From Verrucomicrobiaceae bacterium (GTDB lineage Bacteria; Verrucomicrobiota; Verrucomicrobiia; Verrucomicrobiales; Akkermansiaceae): a DNA stretch of 64,000 bases. A program made the position numbers and the translations under genes. The notes beneath the pieces are model-generated. The model ran no database searches. It was not told the origin of the DNA and was given only the letters and a program-made list of their open reading frames with translations. Location of the stretch: assembly GCA_027491155.1 (NCBI GenBank), contig JAIXWR010000030.1:1-64000 (forward strand). The letters are read 5' to 3'. This document shows positions 55,723 through 64,000 of the stretch, piece by piece. Each line of letters begins with the position of its first letter. Positions within the stretch are counted from its first letter, which is position 1.

Positions 55723-57447
55723 ATGCCGCCCGGGATCTTTCTCATCGACGCGATCGGCCCGTTCTTCCGCGGGTCCAAGGGAAAGAGGATCAACTGGTCG
55801 AAGATCCCCTACACCCGGCTGATCAGCGAGGGGGAAGGGCGCGGGCCGGCGTGGGAGGCGATCCGGGCGGACCTGCGCCGCTTCATCGGCGAGGCGTCAG
55901 CGGCGGGCTTCAACGCGGCGACCCTGGACGACCTGGCCCACCTGGCGGCACACCGCTTTCACGAAGAGGAGACCGCCGCGCGGATCGCGGTCTTCCGGGA
56001 GGAGTTCCGGCTGCTGTTCGGGATCGTGCGGGAGGCGGGGATGGCGCTTTACCTGACCTCCGATGTGCTGCCGGTGACCGCCGCGGTGGAGGCGGCGACC
56101 GGCGGCGACCGGGGGAAACTGGAAGACTACTACCTGGAGCTGGTCGACGGCCTGCTGCGGGATTTCCCGGAGATCGAAGGGCTGGTGCTGAGGATCGGCG
56201 AGAGCGACGGGGTGGACGTCAAGGACCCGATCCGGACCCGGCTGCACGTCCGCAGCGCGAAGGAGGTCAACCGGCTGCTGCGTCGGCTCCTGCCGCTTTT
56301 TGAAAAGCACGGGCGCACCCTGATCCTGCGGACCTGGACGGTGGGGGCGCACCGGGTGGGCGACCTGATCTGGCACCGCGGCACCCTGGCGGCGGCGCTG
56401 GAGGGGATCGACTCGGAGCGCTTCATCCTCTCGATGAAACACGGCGAGAGCGATTTCTTCCGCTACCTGCCGCTGAACCGCGCCTTCTTCCGCACGCCGC
56501 ACCGCAAGATCCTGGAACTCCAGGCCCGGCGGGAATACGAGGGCGCGGGCGAGTTCCCGAGCTTCATCGGCTGGGACTGCGAGCGGCACGCGCGGGAGCT
56601 GGCCGGCGACGGCAAGCTGGCGGGCGTATCGGTGTGGTGCCAGACCGGCGGGTGGCACCGCTTCCGGCGGCTGGCATTCCTGGAGGACGACGGCCGCGAC
56701 TTCTGGCTGAGGCTCAACTCGGTGGTCGCGCTGCGGGTGTTCCGCCACGGCGAGACCGCGGAGCAGGCGGTCGGGGCGCTGACGGGCGCGGAGAAAGCGC
56801 CGGCGGTGCTGGAACTACTACGGATGTCGGAGACGGTGGTGCGCGAGCTCCATTACATCCGGGGCTTCGCGGAGCAGAAGCTGTTCTTCCGCCGGGTGAG
56901 GATCCCGCCGCTGCTGCACGTCTACTGGGACTGCCTGTTCATCAACCACGCGGTGCGCAAGGTGCTGCGGCATTTCGTGGCGGACCCCGAGCAGGCGCTG
57001 CGCGAGGGGGAGGCGGCCTACGCGCTCTTTCCCCGGATGATCGAGCTGGCGCGGGAAGCGGAGCTGCCGGTGGAGGACATCGAGCACTGGCGCGATTTCT
57101 GCCACCTGCTCCGGCTGGCGCGGCGCTACTACTTCCTGCCCTACGATCCCGAACTCGGCGCGCGGATCCGGGCGTCGAAGAAGGCCTACAAGAAAGCCTG
57201 GCCGGCGGAGCGGCGCGACCGCTACCGGATCAAGGTGTCGTTCGAGCCCTTCCGGCTGAAACGGCAGACGATCGGCTGGCTGTCCACGCTCTTCCTGCGC
57301 CGGCAGCGGGGCTACCGGGTGATCGACCACATCCTCACGCTGAACCTGTTGGGCCTGGTGTTCCGGCTGTTCCGGCCGGGCAAGAGCAAGCTGGTGCCGA
57401 AGTTCCTGCGGAAGTCCGCGATGGGGGTGGAGGCCTTGTTCCGCTGA
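55723..57447 (+). CDS. Large TIM-barrel-like protein, possible glycoside hydrolase
   Basis: 574 residues, no signal peptide. Segments such as IFLIDAIGPFFRGSKGKRINWSKIPYTRLI, ALYLTSDVLPVT, IEGLVLRIGESDGVD, TLILRTWTVGAHRVGD, ILSMKHGESDFFRY and SFIGWDCERHARELAG have the strand-helix rhythm and acidic strand ends of a TIM-barrel hydrolase (GH67 or GH20-like). The C-terminal 150 residues are helical and basic. I cannot assign family or catalytic pair. Ends two bases before the convergent cytochrome gene. 'Alpha-glucuronidase-like' is possible but not asserted. Confidence 0.6.
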   Translation: MPPGIFLIDAIGPFFRGSKGKRINWSKIPYTRLISEGEGRGPAWEAIRADLRRFIGEASAAGFNAATLDDLAHLAAHRFHEEETAARIAVFREEFRLLFGIVREAGMALYLTSDVLPVTAAVEAATGGDRGKLEDYYLELVDGLLRDFPEIEGLVLRIGESDGVDVKDPIRTRLHVRSAKEVNRLLRRLLPLFEKHGRTLILRTWTVGAHRVGDLIWHRGTLAAALEGIDSERFILSMKHGESDFFRYLPLNRAFFRTPHRKILELQARREYEGAGEFPSFIGWDCERHARELAGDGKLAGVSVWCQTGGWHRFRRLAFLEDDGRDFWLRLNSVVALRVFRHGETAEQAVGALTGAEKAPAVLELLRMSETVVRELHYIRGFAEQKLFFRRVRIPPLLHVYWDCLFINHAVRKVLRHFVADPEQALREGEAAYALFPRMIELAREAELPVEDIEHWRDFCHLLRLARRYYFLPYDPELGARIRASKKAYKKAWPAERRDRYRIKVSFEPFRLKRQTIGWLSTLFLRRQRGYRVIDHILTLNLLGLVFRLFRPGKSKLVPKFLRKSAMGVEALFR

Positions 57448-57448
57448 G

Positions 57449-59407
57449 TCAGGGCTTCTGGAGGTAGTTCCAGATCGCTTCGTACTGCTTCAGCGCGTCG
57501 CCTTCCAACTCCGGCCGCTGCGACTGCCCGTCCTCGCTGTAGCGGGGCATCTTGGTGCTCGGGGTGATGGAGGCGGGATTGTCCATCCAGCGGATGAACC
57601 ACTCCTTGCGCAGGCGCTGGTGGGCGAGGGCGAAGTTGATGCCTTCCACCTCGAAGGCGGCGGTCGCTTTCATGTCGCCGACGCCGTGGCAGGTGGTGCA
57701 GCCGAAGCCTTCGCTGCCGGCCAGCTTCTTGCCGATCTCCGCCAAGGCGGCATCGGGCGCAGGGGCTTCCGGCTTGCCGGGTTCCACTCCGTGGAGGCGG
57801 GCGAGTCCGTTCGCCAGCGAAGCGGCGCGGGAGTGGAAAGCCGGCATCCGCATGTCGAGCCACGGCCGCGGGCGTGGCGTGGCGGCGCCGTTGATGATGC
57901 TTTCAAGATACGACGCGTGGAGCATCTCGCCGGCAAAGGTCAGGTGCGGGCGGGTCTGGTCGACCTTGTTGTGTTCGCCCTGGACGTGGGCGACGAGGTC
58001 CTTGGTTTCGAGGTGCACGCTGTCGAGCAGCGAGGCATGGCCGTCCATCGAGTGGCAGCTCGTGCATCGCATCGACTGGAGCTTCGCGGCGGCCGACTCC
58101 GCGGCGACGTGGCGGGTCAGGGGGGCGCTGCCTTTTTTCGAGAAGGCGATCAGCGCCTCGCGTTCGGCGTCGGTGAGGGCGAACTTCGGCACCTTGGGGC
58201 CGGGCTTGCCGGAGACGCAGCCGCCGGCCGACCAGTCTTTCGCGAAGATGGTGTCGGTGCCGGACAGGGTCGTGTTCTGGATGCCGGTGCCGGCGTGGCA
58301 GGCGGCGCAGTTCAGGGCGGTGGCGATTTCCATGCCCTTGGCCGGGTCGCCTTTCGGGAAAGCGGAAGGATTCCGGGCGGAATTGGCGGTGGCTTCCAAC
58401 AGGTAGGCGGCGATCTCGTTCGCCTCGGCATCGCTGAGCGCGAAGTCGGGCATGCCGATGTGGGCATACCAGGCGTCCGGCTTTTTCAGGAAGCCGGCCA
58501 GCGCGCCATGCTGGAACTTGAAGCCGACGTCGCTGAGCGACAGCCGTGCGGGATCGGCCGGTCCACCGGGCACCGAGTGGCAGGCGGCGCAGCCGAGGCG
58601 GTGGAAATGCTCGCCGCCTTTTTGCGCCAGCGCCTTGTCGGGTGCGGGCGGCACTTCGCCGATCTTCTGGGTCATCAGCCAGGCCGCGAGGTCGGCGGCC
58701 TGCTGCTTGCCGGCCGGGGTCGATTCGTCGATCAGGTCCGGCATCCGGGTGTCCGGCCGGAACGATGCGGGATTGGCGAGCCAGGCCGCCACCCACTCTT
58801 CCTGCAGCCGCGAACCGGTGGCCATCAGGATGGGGCCGAACTCGCTGAGCTCCTCCATGCCGCTGGCACCGATGTGGCACTTCGAGCAGTGGTTCTCGGC
58901 GAAGAGCAGCCGTCCGTGGCGGGCGGGGTCGGCCGGGACCTCCGCCTTGAAGACGGTGGGCGGCACGCTTTGCCGGGGGAACCCGCGTTCTTCCCAGAAC
59001 AGGCGGAAGCGGCCGGAGCCGTCGGGCTTGGAGCGGTAGGTGATCGCGATGTCGTGCTCGCCGCGGTTGAGGCGGGTGCTTTTGGAAGCGGCGGTGCCGA
59101 AGACTCCTTCCTCGGTCAGGACTTCCTTGCCACCGATGGTCAGCGTCGCCTTGCCCTCGCCCTCGAACGAGAAGACGAGGCGCAGGCGCTCGGTGAGCAC
59201 CAGCTTGCCGGTCCATGTCACGCCGAATTCACCGGGCGCGAGGAAGGGCGTCGGCGCTTCCCCGGCCTTGACCAGCAAGGCGGGGAGGCGGTCGGCGCGG
59301 GTGTCTTTCGCGCCGCCGGACTCGAAAGTCGCGGCGAGTTCGGCGCGGGCGATACCCGCGGCGAGCAATGCCGACAGGACGGATCCGGCGGATAGGACTG
59401 ATCTCAT
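57449..59407 (-). CDS. Exported pentahaem c-type cytochrome with PA14-like N-terminal domain
   Basis: 652 residues with a signal peptide (VLSALLAAGIARAEL). Residues about 20-150 look like a PA14 carbohydrate-binding fold (VTWTGKLVLTERLRLVFSFEGEGKATLTIGGKEVL, RFRLFWEERGFPRQSV). Five CxxCH haem sites follow: CSKCH, CAACH, CAACH, CTSCH and CTTCH, with methionine-bearing stretches (TRMPDL, IGMPDF) as likely axial ligands. Likely periplasmic electron acceptor. Immediately downstream (28 bp) of the DUF6797-like gene and in the same direction. Electron acceptor and donor are unknown. Confidence 0.9.
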   Translation of the reverse strand: MRSVLSAGSVLSALLAAGIARAELAATFESGGAKDTRADRLPALLVKAGEAPTPFLAPGEFGVTWTGKLVLTERLRLVFSFEGEGKATLTIGGKEVLTEEGVFGTAASKSTRLNRGEHDIAITYRSKPDGSGRFRLFWEERGFPRQSVPPTVFKAEVPADPARHGRLLFAENHCSKCHIGASGMEELSEFGPILMATGSRLQEEWVAAWLANPASFRPDTRMPDLIDESTPAGKQQAADLAAWLMTQKIGEVPPAPDKALAQKGGEHFHRLGCAACHSVPGGPADPARLSLSDVGFKFQHGALAGFLKKPDAWYAHIGMPDFALSDAEANEIAAYLLEATANSARNPSAFPKGDPAKGMEIATALNCAACHAGTGIQNTTLSGTDTIFAKDWSAGGCVSGKPGPKVPKFALTDAEREALIAFSKKGSAPLTRHVAAESAAAKLQSMRCTSCHSMDGHASLLDSVHLETKDLVAHVQGEHNKVDQTRPHLTFAGEMLHASYLESIINGAATPRPRPWLDMRMPAFHSRAASLANGLARLHGVEPGKPEAPAPDAALAEIGKKLAGSEGFGCTTCHGVGDMKATAAFEVEGINFALAHQRLRKEWFIRWMDNPASITPSTKMPRYSEDGQSQRPELEGDALKQYEAIWNYLQKP

Positions 59408-59435
59408 GGCTGGCGAGGCTTGGCTGAGATGTGGA

Positions 59436-61688
59436 TCACTTCCCCATCGCGCGGACGGTGCCGTGAAGGTCGCCCTTCAGCACTTCGCCTTCGGTATCCT
59501 CGAGATCCCAGGAGACCTTGATCGACATGGAGGGCTTGTGGCCTTCGAGATCGAGCTCGACGGTCTTGCCGTCCTTCAGCAGGCGGGCCGCGGCGATCTT
59601 GATGTTGTCGCGCTTGCGGTGGCTCTGCGATTCCTTGTCGAGCGCCTGCTTGCGGGCTTCGGCGTCGATGTTGTCGACCGAGAATTCGCCGGAGCCGTAC
59701 TGCGGGCCGCGGACGTAGTCCCAGCGCTGGGCGGAGTAGCTTTCGGGATCGGTGGCGAGTTCCTCGTCGAGCTCGGTTTCGAAGTGCAGCCGGACGCCGG
59801 ACCCGGTGATCTCGAACTTGTCGGGCATCGGCACGGTGGCACCGGTGTAGCGGATGCGCTGGAAGGCGGACTCGCTGGCGGCATTGGTCTGCCAGCCGCG
59901 GAAGCCGGCGACGTAGAGCGAGCCGTCGGAGTGGAAACGGGCGCGCATCGCGGAGGAGCCGATCTTGACCGGCAGCTTCACCACGCCGCCCTGCAGGGTG
60001 TCGCCGACCGAGGCGTTCAGCACGCGGTAGATCGACGACTGGCCGTAGGAAAGATGGAGCATCTCGCCGGGCTTGAGGCCGAACTTCGTATTATCTTTCG
60101 GCACCCAGGCCTGGGAGCCGCTGGAATTGTCGACGTCCATCGGCAGGTAGCAGAGCGGCTCGGTGTAGGGCGCGCCGGTCAGGCCCTGGCGGGCGGCTTC
60201 GGTGCCGAAGAAGGCCGGGGCCTGGTCCTTGGTGATGAAGTTGATCTTGCAGCAGGGCTGGTTGGTGCCCTCGTTCTCGCCGGTGGTGATTTCACCGTTC
60301 GGGCCGATGCCGAGACCGCCGGGGGCGCGCAGGCCGGTCGCCATGATCTCGGATTTGGAGCCGTCCTTGGAGACCTTGATGACCGTGCCGTGGTGCGGGT
60401 AGATCGGGTCGAAGCCACGGCCGCCGCCGCGGACCGGCGAGCCCTTGGAGAAGTAGAAATTGCCGTCGCTGTCGGTCTGCAGGTCGAAGGCGAACTCGTG
60501 GAAGTTCGGCGACACCGAGACGTTGTTGAAGAAGCACTCGAAGCGGTCGGCCTCGCCGTCCTGGTTGAGGTCGTGCAGCTTGGTGATCTGGTCCCGGCCT
60601 TGGACATATATGATGCCGTCGACCACCTTCAGGCCCAGCGTTTCGAAAAGGCCGGCGGCGTGGCGCTTCCAGGTGAGCTTGCTCCAGTCGCCCTTCAGGC
60701 CCTTGACGATCCAGACATCGCCGTTCCAGCTGGCGATGGCCGCGCTGTCCTCGTCGATGAAATCGAATCCGGCGAAGCGGATGTTGGACTTCCAGGGGTT
60801 GTCGGTCGGGAGACCGATGGTGTCGGTGACCCAGGGCGATTTCTTGTCGGTGGAAAGCTCGCCCTTGGTGGTCAGGACTTCTTTCCACAGGCCCTCGCCG
60901 CCCTTGGTGGCGCCGGCGACGTTGAAGGGTTCGGCGGCCTTGGCGTCGCCGCCGCGGGCGTAGGAGAGGGTGAAGGAGACCGGCTTGTCGGACGGGGCGA
61001 GCGTGGCGACCAGGCGCTTCGCATTGCCGGAGGCGGCGCCGAGCGCCGCACCGCTGCCGCCGGTCGCGACGGACAGGCCGGAGGCGGATTTGGCGGAATT
61101 CCCGCTCGCGGTGAAGTCGGCGGAATCCTCCGCGGCCACCAGGGCGAGCGGCTTGGCGTGGGCCGCGACCTCGAAGTGGCGGACGAAGCCGCCGGGGCCG
61201 GCTTGCAGGTGCTCCAGCACGCGGGTGCCGTTGACGGTGTATTCGAAGACGATGCGGGTGCCGTGGCGGTAGAAGCCCTTGTATTGGGCGTGGGAAACAT
61301 TGCCGCCGAATTCCGCCGGGCGCTTGTCGTCGAAGCTGCCGGATTCGTCCGCCCAGCCGGGGCCGTTGGCGGTGTTGAAGATGAAGTCCTTCTCGTTGGC
61401 GACCCGGACCAGAGGACCGTGGGCACCGGTCCACGGGGTGCCGCCCCAGTGGACGCCGCCCTTGTAAACGGTGACGACCCGCAGGGTCTCGGTGTCGAAC
61501 AGGGCGCGCGATCCGTCTCCGAGATCGACCAGGATGCCTTTCACGGCGGCGGTTTTCTGCTGGCCGTCGAAGGTGCCGGCGAAAGTGTTGCTCCAGGCCG
61601 GGCCGATCTGCATTTCTTCAAACCACTTGGCGGCGGTGGCCGGCAAGGCGGCGGCGGCGAGGACGATGGGTGCAAGGTAGGAGCGCAT
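59436..61688 (-). CDS. DUF6797-like exported beta-propeller, oxidoreductase-like
   Basis: 750 residues with a signal peptide (YLAPIVLAAAALPATAA). The N-terminal half (VKGILVDLGDGSRALFDTETLRVVTVYKGGVHWGGTPWTGAHGPLV) is the DUF6797 region I recall from Planctomycetota and Verrucomicrobiota. The second half has propeller blades (DLNQDGEADRFECFFNN, GGRGFDPIYPHHGTVIKVSKDGSKSEIMATGLRAPGGLGIGPNGEITTGENEG) like PQQ-sugar dehydrogenases. The next gene encodes a pentahaem cytochrome, so a sugar-oxidising pair passing electrons to haem is a reasonable inference. Start MRSYLAP at 61688; the 45 earlier codons of the track ORF have no protein character. Confidence 0.82.
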   Translation of the reverse strand: MRSYLAPIVLAAAALPATAAKWFEEMQIGPAWSNTFAGTFDGQQKTAAVKGILVDLGDGSRALFDTETLRVVTVYKGGVHWGGTPWTGAHGPLVRVANEKDFIFNTANGPGWADESGSFDDKRPAEFGGNVSHAQYKGFYRHGTRIVFEYTVNGTRVLEHLQAGPGGFVRHFEVAAHAKPLALVAAEDSADFTASGNSAKSASGLSVATGGSGAALGAASGNAKRLVATLAPSDKPVSFTLSYARGGDAKAAEPFNVAGATKGGEGLWKEVLTTKGELSTDKKSPWVTDTIGLPTDNPWKSNIRFAGFDFIDEDSAAIASWNGDVWIVKGLKGDWSKLTWKRHAAGLFETLGLKVVDGIIYVQGRDQITKLHDLNQDGEADRFECFFNNVSVSPNFHEFAFDLQTDSDGNFYFSKGSPVRGGGRGFDPIYPHHGTVIKVSKDGSKSEIMATGLRAPGGLGIGPNGEITTGENEGTNQPCCKINFITKDQAPAFFGTEAARQGLTGAPYTEPLCYLPMDVDNSSGSQAWVPKDNTKFGLKPGEMLHLSYGQSSIYRVLNASVGDTLQGGVVKLPVKIGSSAMRARFHSDGSLYVAGFRGWQTNAASESAFQRIRYTGATVPMPDKFEITGSGVRLHFETELDEELATDPESYSAQRWDYVRGPQYGSGEFSVDNIDAEARKQALDKESQSHRKRDNIKIAAARLLKDGKTVELDLEGHKPSMSIKVSWDLEDTEGEVLKGDLHGTVRAMGK

Positions 61689-61895
61689 GAGTGCTTGGTA
61701 ACGTCGTGGGTTCGGATCGGGTTTACGCGGACCGGGCGGAAAGCATGCCGCGATGACAAATGCCTTCCTGCCCGGGCGCCGTTCGCCGTCGCCACTACGC
61801 CAGCTTTCCCTCCGCTTTAGCAAGCTCCCGGTTTCCCTAGGGAGGTTCGCGGGAATGCCTAGACCCGCAGCGGTCCGGGGCTATCCTCCGGCGCG

Positions 61896-62432
61896 ATGTG
61901 GGACACGATGATCCAATGGGGCGGCTGGGGCTCGGTCGGCACCGGCCTCGCGTGGCTGGTGACCGGGTGCCTGCTGGTGGCGGGCTTGATCGGGTGCATC
62001 ATCCCGATCCTGCCGGGTCATCTGATCCTGCTATTCGCCGCGATCGCCCACCGCCTGATGCTCGGCCGGGAGGGCTCCGGCATGGAATGGTGGAGCTTTG
62101 TCATCCTGACCGTCCTGCTCACCCTCTCGCAGGCCTTCGAGTTCGCCGCCGGTGCGGCCGGGACCCGGTGGTTCGGCGGCACCAAGTGGGGAGCGTGGGG
62201 TGCCTTGATCGGCGGGATCGTCGGCATGTTCTTCTTTCCCTTCGGCCTTATCCTCGGCCCGTTGATCGGGGCCTTCGCGCTGGAGAAGTGGGGGGCGAAA
62301 CAGGAGATGAAACCCGCCGCGGTGTCCGGGGTCGGCTCGGTGGTCGGCACCGTCGCCGGGATGGGGATGAAGCTCGCGATCGGGCTGGTGATGATCGCGT
62401 GGTTCTTCGTGGATTGTTTCTGGGTGGGGTGA
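61896..62432 (+). CDS. DUF456-family membrane protein
   Basis: 178 residues, almost wholly hydrophobic, with the DUF456 pattern GLIGCIIPILPGHLILLFAAI, a second half with small-residue helices (WGALIGGIVGMFFFPFGLILGPLIGAFA), and a last span (KLAIGLVMIAWFFVDCFW). DUF456 proteins are widespread and uncharacterised. ATG at 61896, 207 bp from the divergent DUF6797 gene; no clear promoter was recognised there. Confidence 0.85.
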   Translation: MWDTMIQWGGWGSVGTGLAWLVTGCLLVAGLIGCIIPILPGHLILLFAAIAHRLMLGREGSGMEWWSFVILTVLLTLSQAFEFAAGAAGTRWFGGTKWGAWGALIGGIVGMFFFPFGLILGPLIGAFALEKWGAKQEMKPAAVSGVGSVVGTVAGMGMKLAIGLVMIAWFFVDCFWVG

Positions 62433-62471
62433 TGGGAAGTAACCCGGAGGCTGCCGGCCTCGCGACCTGGC

Positions 62472-63236
62472 TCAGGTTCCGGCGTCCCGGTAGAGTTCGC
62501 CCATGCGGGTCAGGGAGCCGTCGTTCTTGAACAGGCTGTGCTCCTTGCCCTTGCCGGGCTCGAAGTAGGCGTAGCGCTCGATGTCCTTGCTGCGTTCGAG
62601 GAAGCGCAGGGTCTTTCTCAGGAAGTCGTAGTTCTCCCGCTCGGGGCCGGACCAGCCGTTGAACTCGGTGATCCAGACCGGCAGGCGGTAGCTCTTGGCG
62701 AGGTCCTTGACGAAGCTTTCGAAGGCACCGGGATCGCGGCTGCGGTACCAGTGGATGGCGATGAAATCGACGCGCAGCTTGCGGCGCTTGGCCTCCTTCA
62801 TGAAGGCATCGAGCCACTGCATGCCCTTGTCGTCGGACGAGGGAGCCGGGGAGCCGAGGCGCAGGTTCTTCTTTTCGGCGAGGGCGACGAGTCTCGGCCA
62901 GAGTTCGAGGCCTTTTTCCAGCGTCGTGTTCCCCTGGTCGCCGCGCTCCGGTTCGTTGTAGCCGAGCAGGTGGTCGATGCCTTGCAAGCGCTCGACCTCG
63001 CCGAGCTTCCCGATGTCCGCGCCGCGTTTGATCATCGGGACGAAGGACGCCTCCTTCGAGCCGTTGCCGCCGGTCCACCACGTGTAGTACCAATGCGCGC
63101 CGAGGAGGCGGTGGTGGTTGGCATCGCCGCCGGCCCAGCCCTTTTTCGCCGAGGCCTGGCGGGTCTGGGCGAAAAGCGGGGCGGGTGCCAGGGCGGCCGA
63201 GCAGAGGGTCAGGAAGCGGCGGCGGTCCGGATGCAT
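62472..63236 (-). CDS. Asl1-like glycoside hydrolase (GH128-type), exported
   Basis: 254 residues with a twin-arginine-like leader (MHPDRRRFLTLCSAALAPAPLFAQ). TIM-barrel motifs of the Asl1/GH128 type: GAHWYYTWWTG, DHLLGYNEPERGDQGN (general acid Glu), LRVDFIAIHWYRSRDPGAFESFVKDL, and LPVWITEFNGWSGP (nucleophile Glu). Such enzymes cleave beta-1,3-glucans. The start is the ATG before the leader; longer frames run into the adjoining remnant region. The DRRRFL leader fits Tat or Sec equally well. Confidence 0.8.
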   Translation of the reverse strand: MHPDRRRFLTLCSAALAPAPLFAQTRQASAKKGWAGGDANHHRLLGAHWYYTWWTGGNGSKEASFVPMIKRGADIGKLGEVERLQGIDHLLGYNEPERGDQGNTTLEKGLELWPRLVALAEKKNLRLGSPAPSSDDKGMQWLDAFMKEAKRRKLRVDFIAIHWYRSRDPGAFESFVKDLAKSYRLPVWITEFNGWSGPERENYDFLRKTLRFLERSKDIERYAYFEPGKGKEHSLFKNDGSLTRMGELYRDAGT

Positions 63237-63352
63237 GGCGGGATTCTGCGGTCGGAATCGCAAAGTCCAAGCGGATATCGCGGCCGCGTTGCTTCGCCTT
63301 CCCGGCCTGCTGCACCTTCTCCTTTTCACATGCCTCCTTGCGGGCCAGGTAG

Positions 63353-63574
63353 GGCTTCCCGAGCTCTGCGATCACGCGCTTCGCCTCCTCGATCCGCCGC
63401 GCCGCGGCCGCCGAGCCGGCGTCGTGGTTCCGTCCGGCGGAGCGCTGGCAGTCGGTGGCCGACGCCCGCTTCGAAGGGTTGCTCGTGAAGCGCGATGCCG
63501 CCTGGAAGATCCTGATGGAAAACCAGATCGGCCCGGTGGCCGAGGCGGAGCGGGACGCGCTCGGACGGCGCTGA
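63353..63574 (+). pseudogene. Gene remnant without a start codon
   Basis: An open frame of 73 codons after a TAG reads ...AAEPASWFRPAERWQSVADARFEGLLVKRDAAWKILMENQIG... and stops at 63572. It has protein-like composition but no ATG before codon 55 and no upstream partner. On the minus strand the overlapping stretch 63240-63440 reads RRIEEAKRVIAELGKPYLARKEACEKEKVQQ, also protein-like. One of the two may be a decayed gene end. Otherwise the 348-bp gap 63237-63584 shows nothing. Confidence 0.3.
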
Positions 63575-63584
63575 TCCGGCGGCC

Positions 63585-63884
63585 TCAGTCCAGCGGATAC
63601 TCGCCGTCCTCGCCGACGCCCACCCACTTCAGCCGGCCGAAGGCGCGGAGGATCGCGGGTGTCAGGCCTTCGCTTTCGTCTTCCGCGTGCTCGATGGTGG
63701 CGGAACTGGTGAGCCCGCGCATCGACTCGATGCTGATCACCGTGCGCTCGCCTTCGAAATGGATCCAGTCGCCCCAGTTCTTCGACTCGTGGCTGGGGAA
63801 AAGCTTCTCCTTGCGGAGCGCTTCAACGACTTCCTTGATGGTGCAGGGATCTTCGGATTCGGGGAGTTGCAGGACGGTTTCCAT
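63585..63884 (-). CDS. Small hypothetical protein
   Basis: 99 residues, no signal peptide or membrane span. Sequence includes CTIKEVVEALRKEKLFPSHESKNWGDWIHFEGERTVISIESMRGLTSSATIEHAEDESEGLTPAILRAFGRLKWVGVGEDGEYPLD, a mixed alpha/beta composition typical of a real small protein. No family recognised. Chosen start is the ATG at 63884 (METVLQLPESEDP). Lies 26 bp downstream of the ABC transporter fragment on the same strand. Confidence 0.65.
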   Translation of the reverse strand: METVLQLPESEDPCTIKEVVEALRKEKLFPSHESKNWGDWIHFEGERTVISIESMRGLTSSATIEHAEDESEGLTPAILRAFGRLKWVGVGEDGEYPLD

Positions 63885-63910
63885 GTGGCGGGTGGCGAAC
63901 GCGGACAGGT

Positions 63911-64000
63911 TTACACGCGGAGGGAAGCTTCGCACAACCGCGAATACAAGCCGCCGTTTTCTAACAGATTCTCATGGCGGCCGCTCTCGACCAGGCGGCC
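63911..64000 (-). CDS. ABC transporter ATP-binding subunit, C-terminal fragment cut by the window edge
   Basis: The last 29 codons before a TAA at 63911 read GRLVESGRHENLLENGGLYSRLCEASLRV. GRxVExGxHxxLL followed by GxYxxL is the usual end of ABC export ATPases (after the H-loop). The rest of the gene lies beyond the right edge of the window. Too short for the ORF track. Confidence 0.85.
   Translation of the reverse strand, partial: GRLVESGRHENLLENGGLYSRLCEASLRV

Overview
The window is a GC-rich chromosomal segment whose gene content points to the phylum Verrucomicrobiota, most likely the family Verrucomicrobiaceae (Luteolibacter/Haloferula/Akkermansia relatives). The main reasons are a five-gene block with the order and protein signatures of the Akkermansia Amuc_1102-1098 locus, a four-gene Verru_Chthon cassette, a PA14-like multihaem cytochrome next to a DUF6797-type protein, and a continuous CoaE-Rho reading frame. 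No rRNA, tRNA or CRISPR array was seen. All calls come from reading the sequence and remembered family signatures; no database search was run.

Layout. 0-6.3 kb: folP, an acidic Glu-Ala-repeat protein, an LptF/LptG-type permease, a DinG/XPD-type helicase and a type I dehydroquinase. 6.4-13.8 kb: the Amuc_1102-1098-like operon (small secreted protein, PilM-like, Amuc_1100-like, Amuc_1099-like, TPR-secretin), closed by a clear intrinsic terminator. 14.1-19.3 kb: CoaE-Rho, a secreted protein with calcium-loop motifs, an RNase D-type exonuclease. 19.4-24.7 kb: gyrB and gyrA. 24.7-30.95 kb: an accessory island with a REP-associated tyrosine transposase (RAYT) flanked by its REP palindromes, followed by a tightly overlapping jetA-jetB-jetC (MksFEB-like SMC) operon with no jetD nuclease gene. 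31-46.7 kb: ftsK, manA, a 381-bp element with perfect inverted ends, folD, a DUF374 acyltransferase, a degenerate FGGY kinase, an IscU-like scaffold, an ABCG-like half transporter, two envelope or secreted proteins, and a GH130 plus GT4-fusion pair. 46.7-55.6 kb: a secretin-fragment protein fused operonically to a histidine kinase and response regulator, then the Verru_Chthon D-B-C-A cassette with a fifth overlapping gene. 55.7-64 kb: a large TIM-barrel-like protein, the pentahaem and DUF6797 pair, a DUF456 membrane protein, an Asl1-type glycosidase, gene remnants, a small hypothetical protein and the C-terminal end of an ABC transporter.

How it fits together. Two separate sets of type IV pilus or type II secretion-like parts lie in one window: the PilM-to-secretin operon and the pseudopilin cassette. 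A third protein near the cassette copies part of the secretin C-terminal domain and sits upstream of a two-component system. Two REP subfamilies share the head GGAGCGCCGG. They are scattered between genes and, at gyrA, the RAYT and jetC, supply the last codons and the stop codon.

The strongest candidates for something not yet described are the jetABC operon without jetD beside a RAYT, the REP-encoded C-terminal tails shared by GyrA and the RAYT, the CoaE-Rho fusion, and the secretin-like orphan coupled to a sensor kinase.
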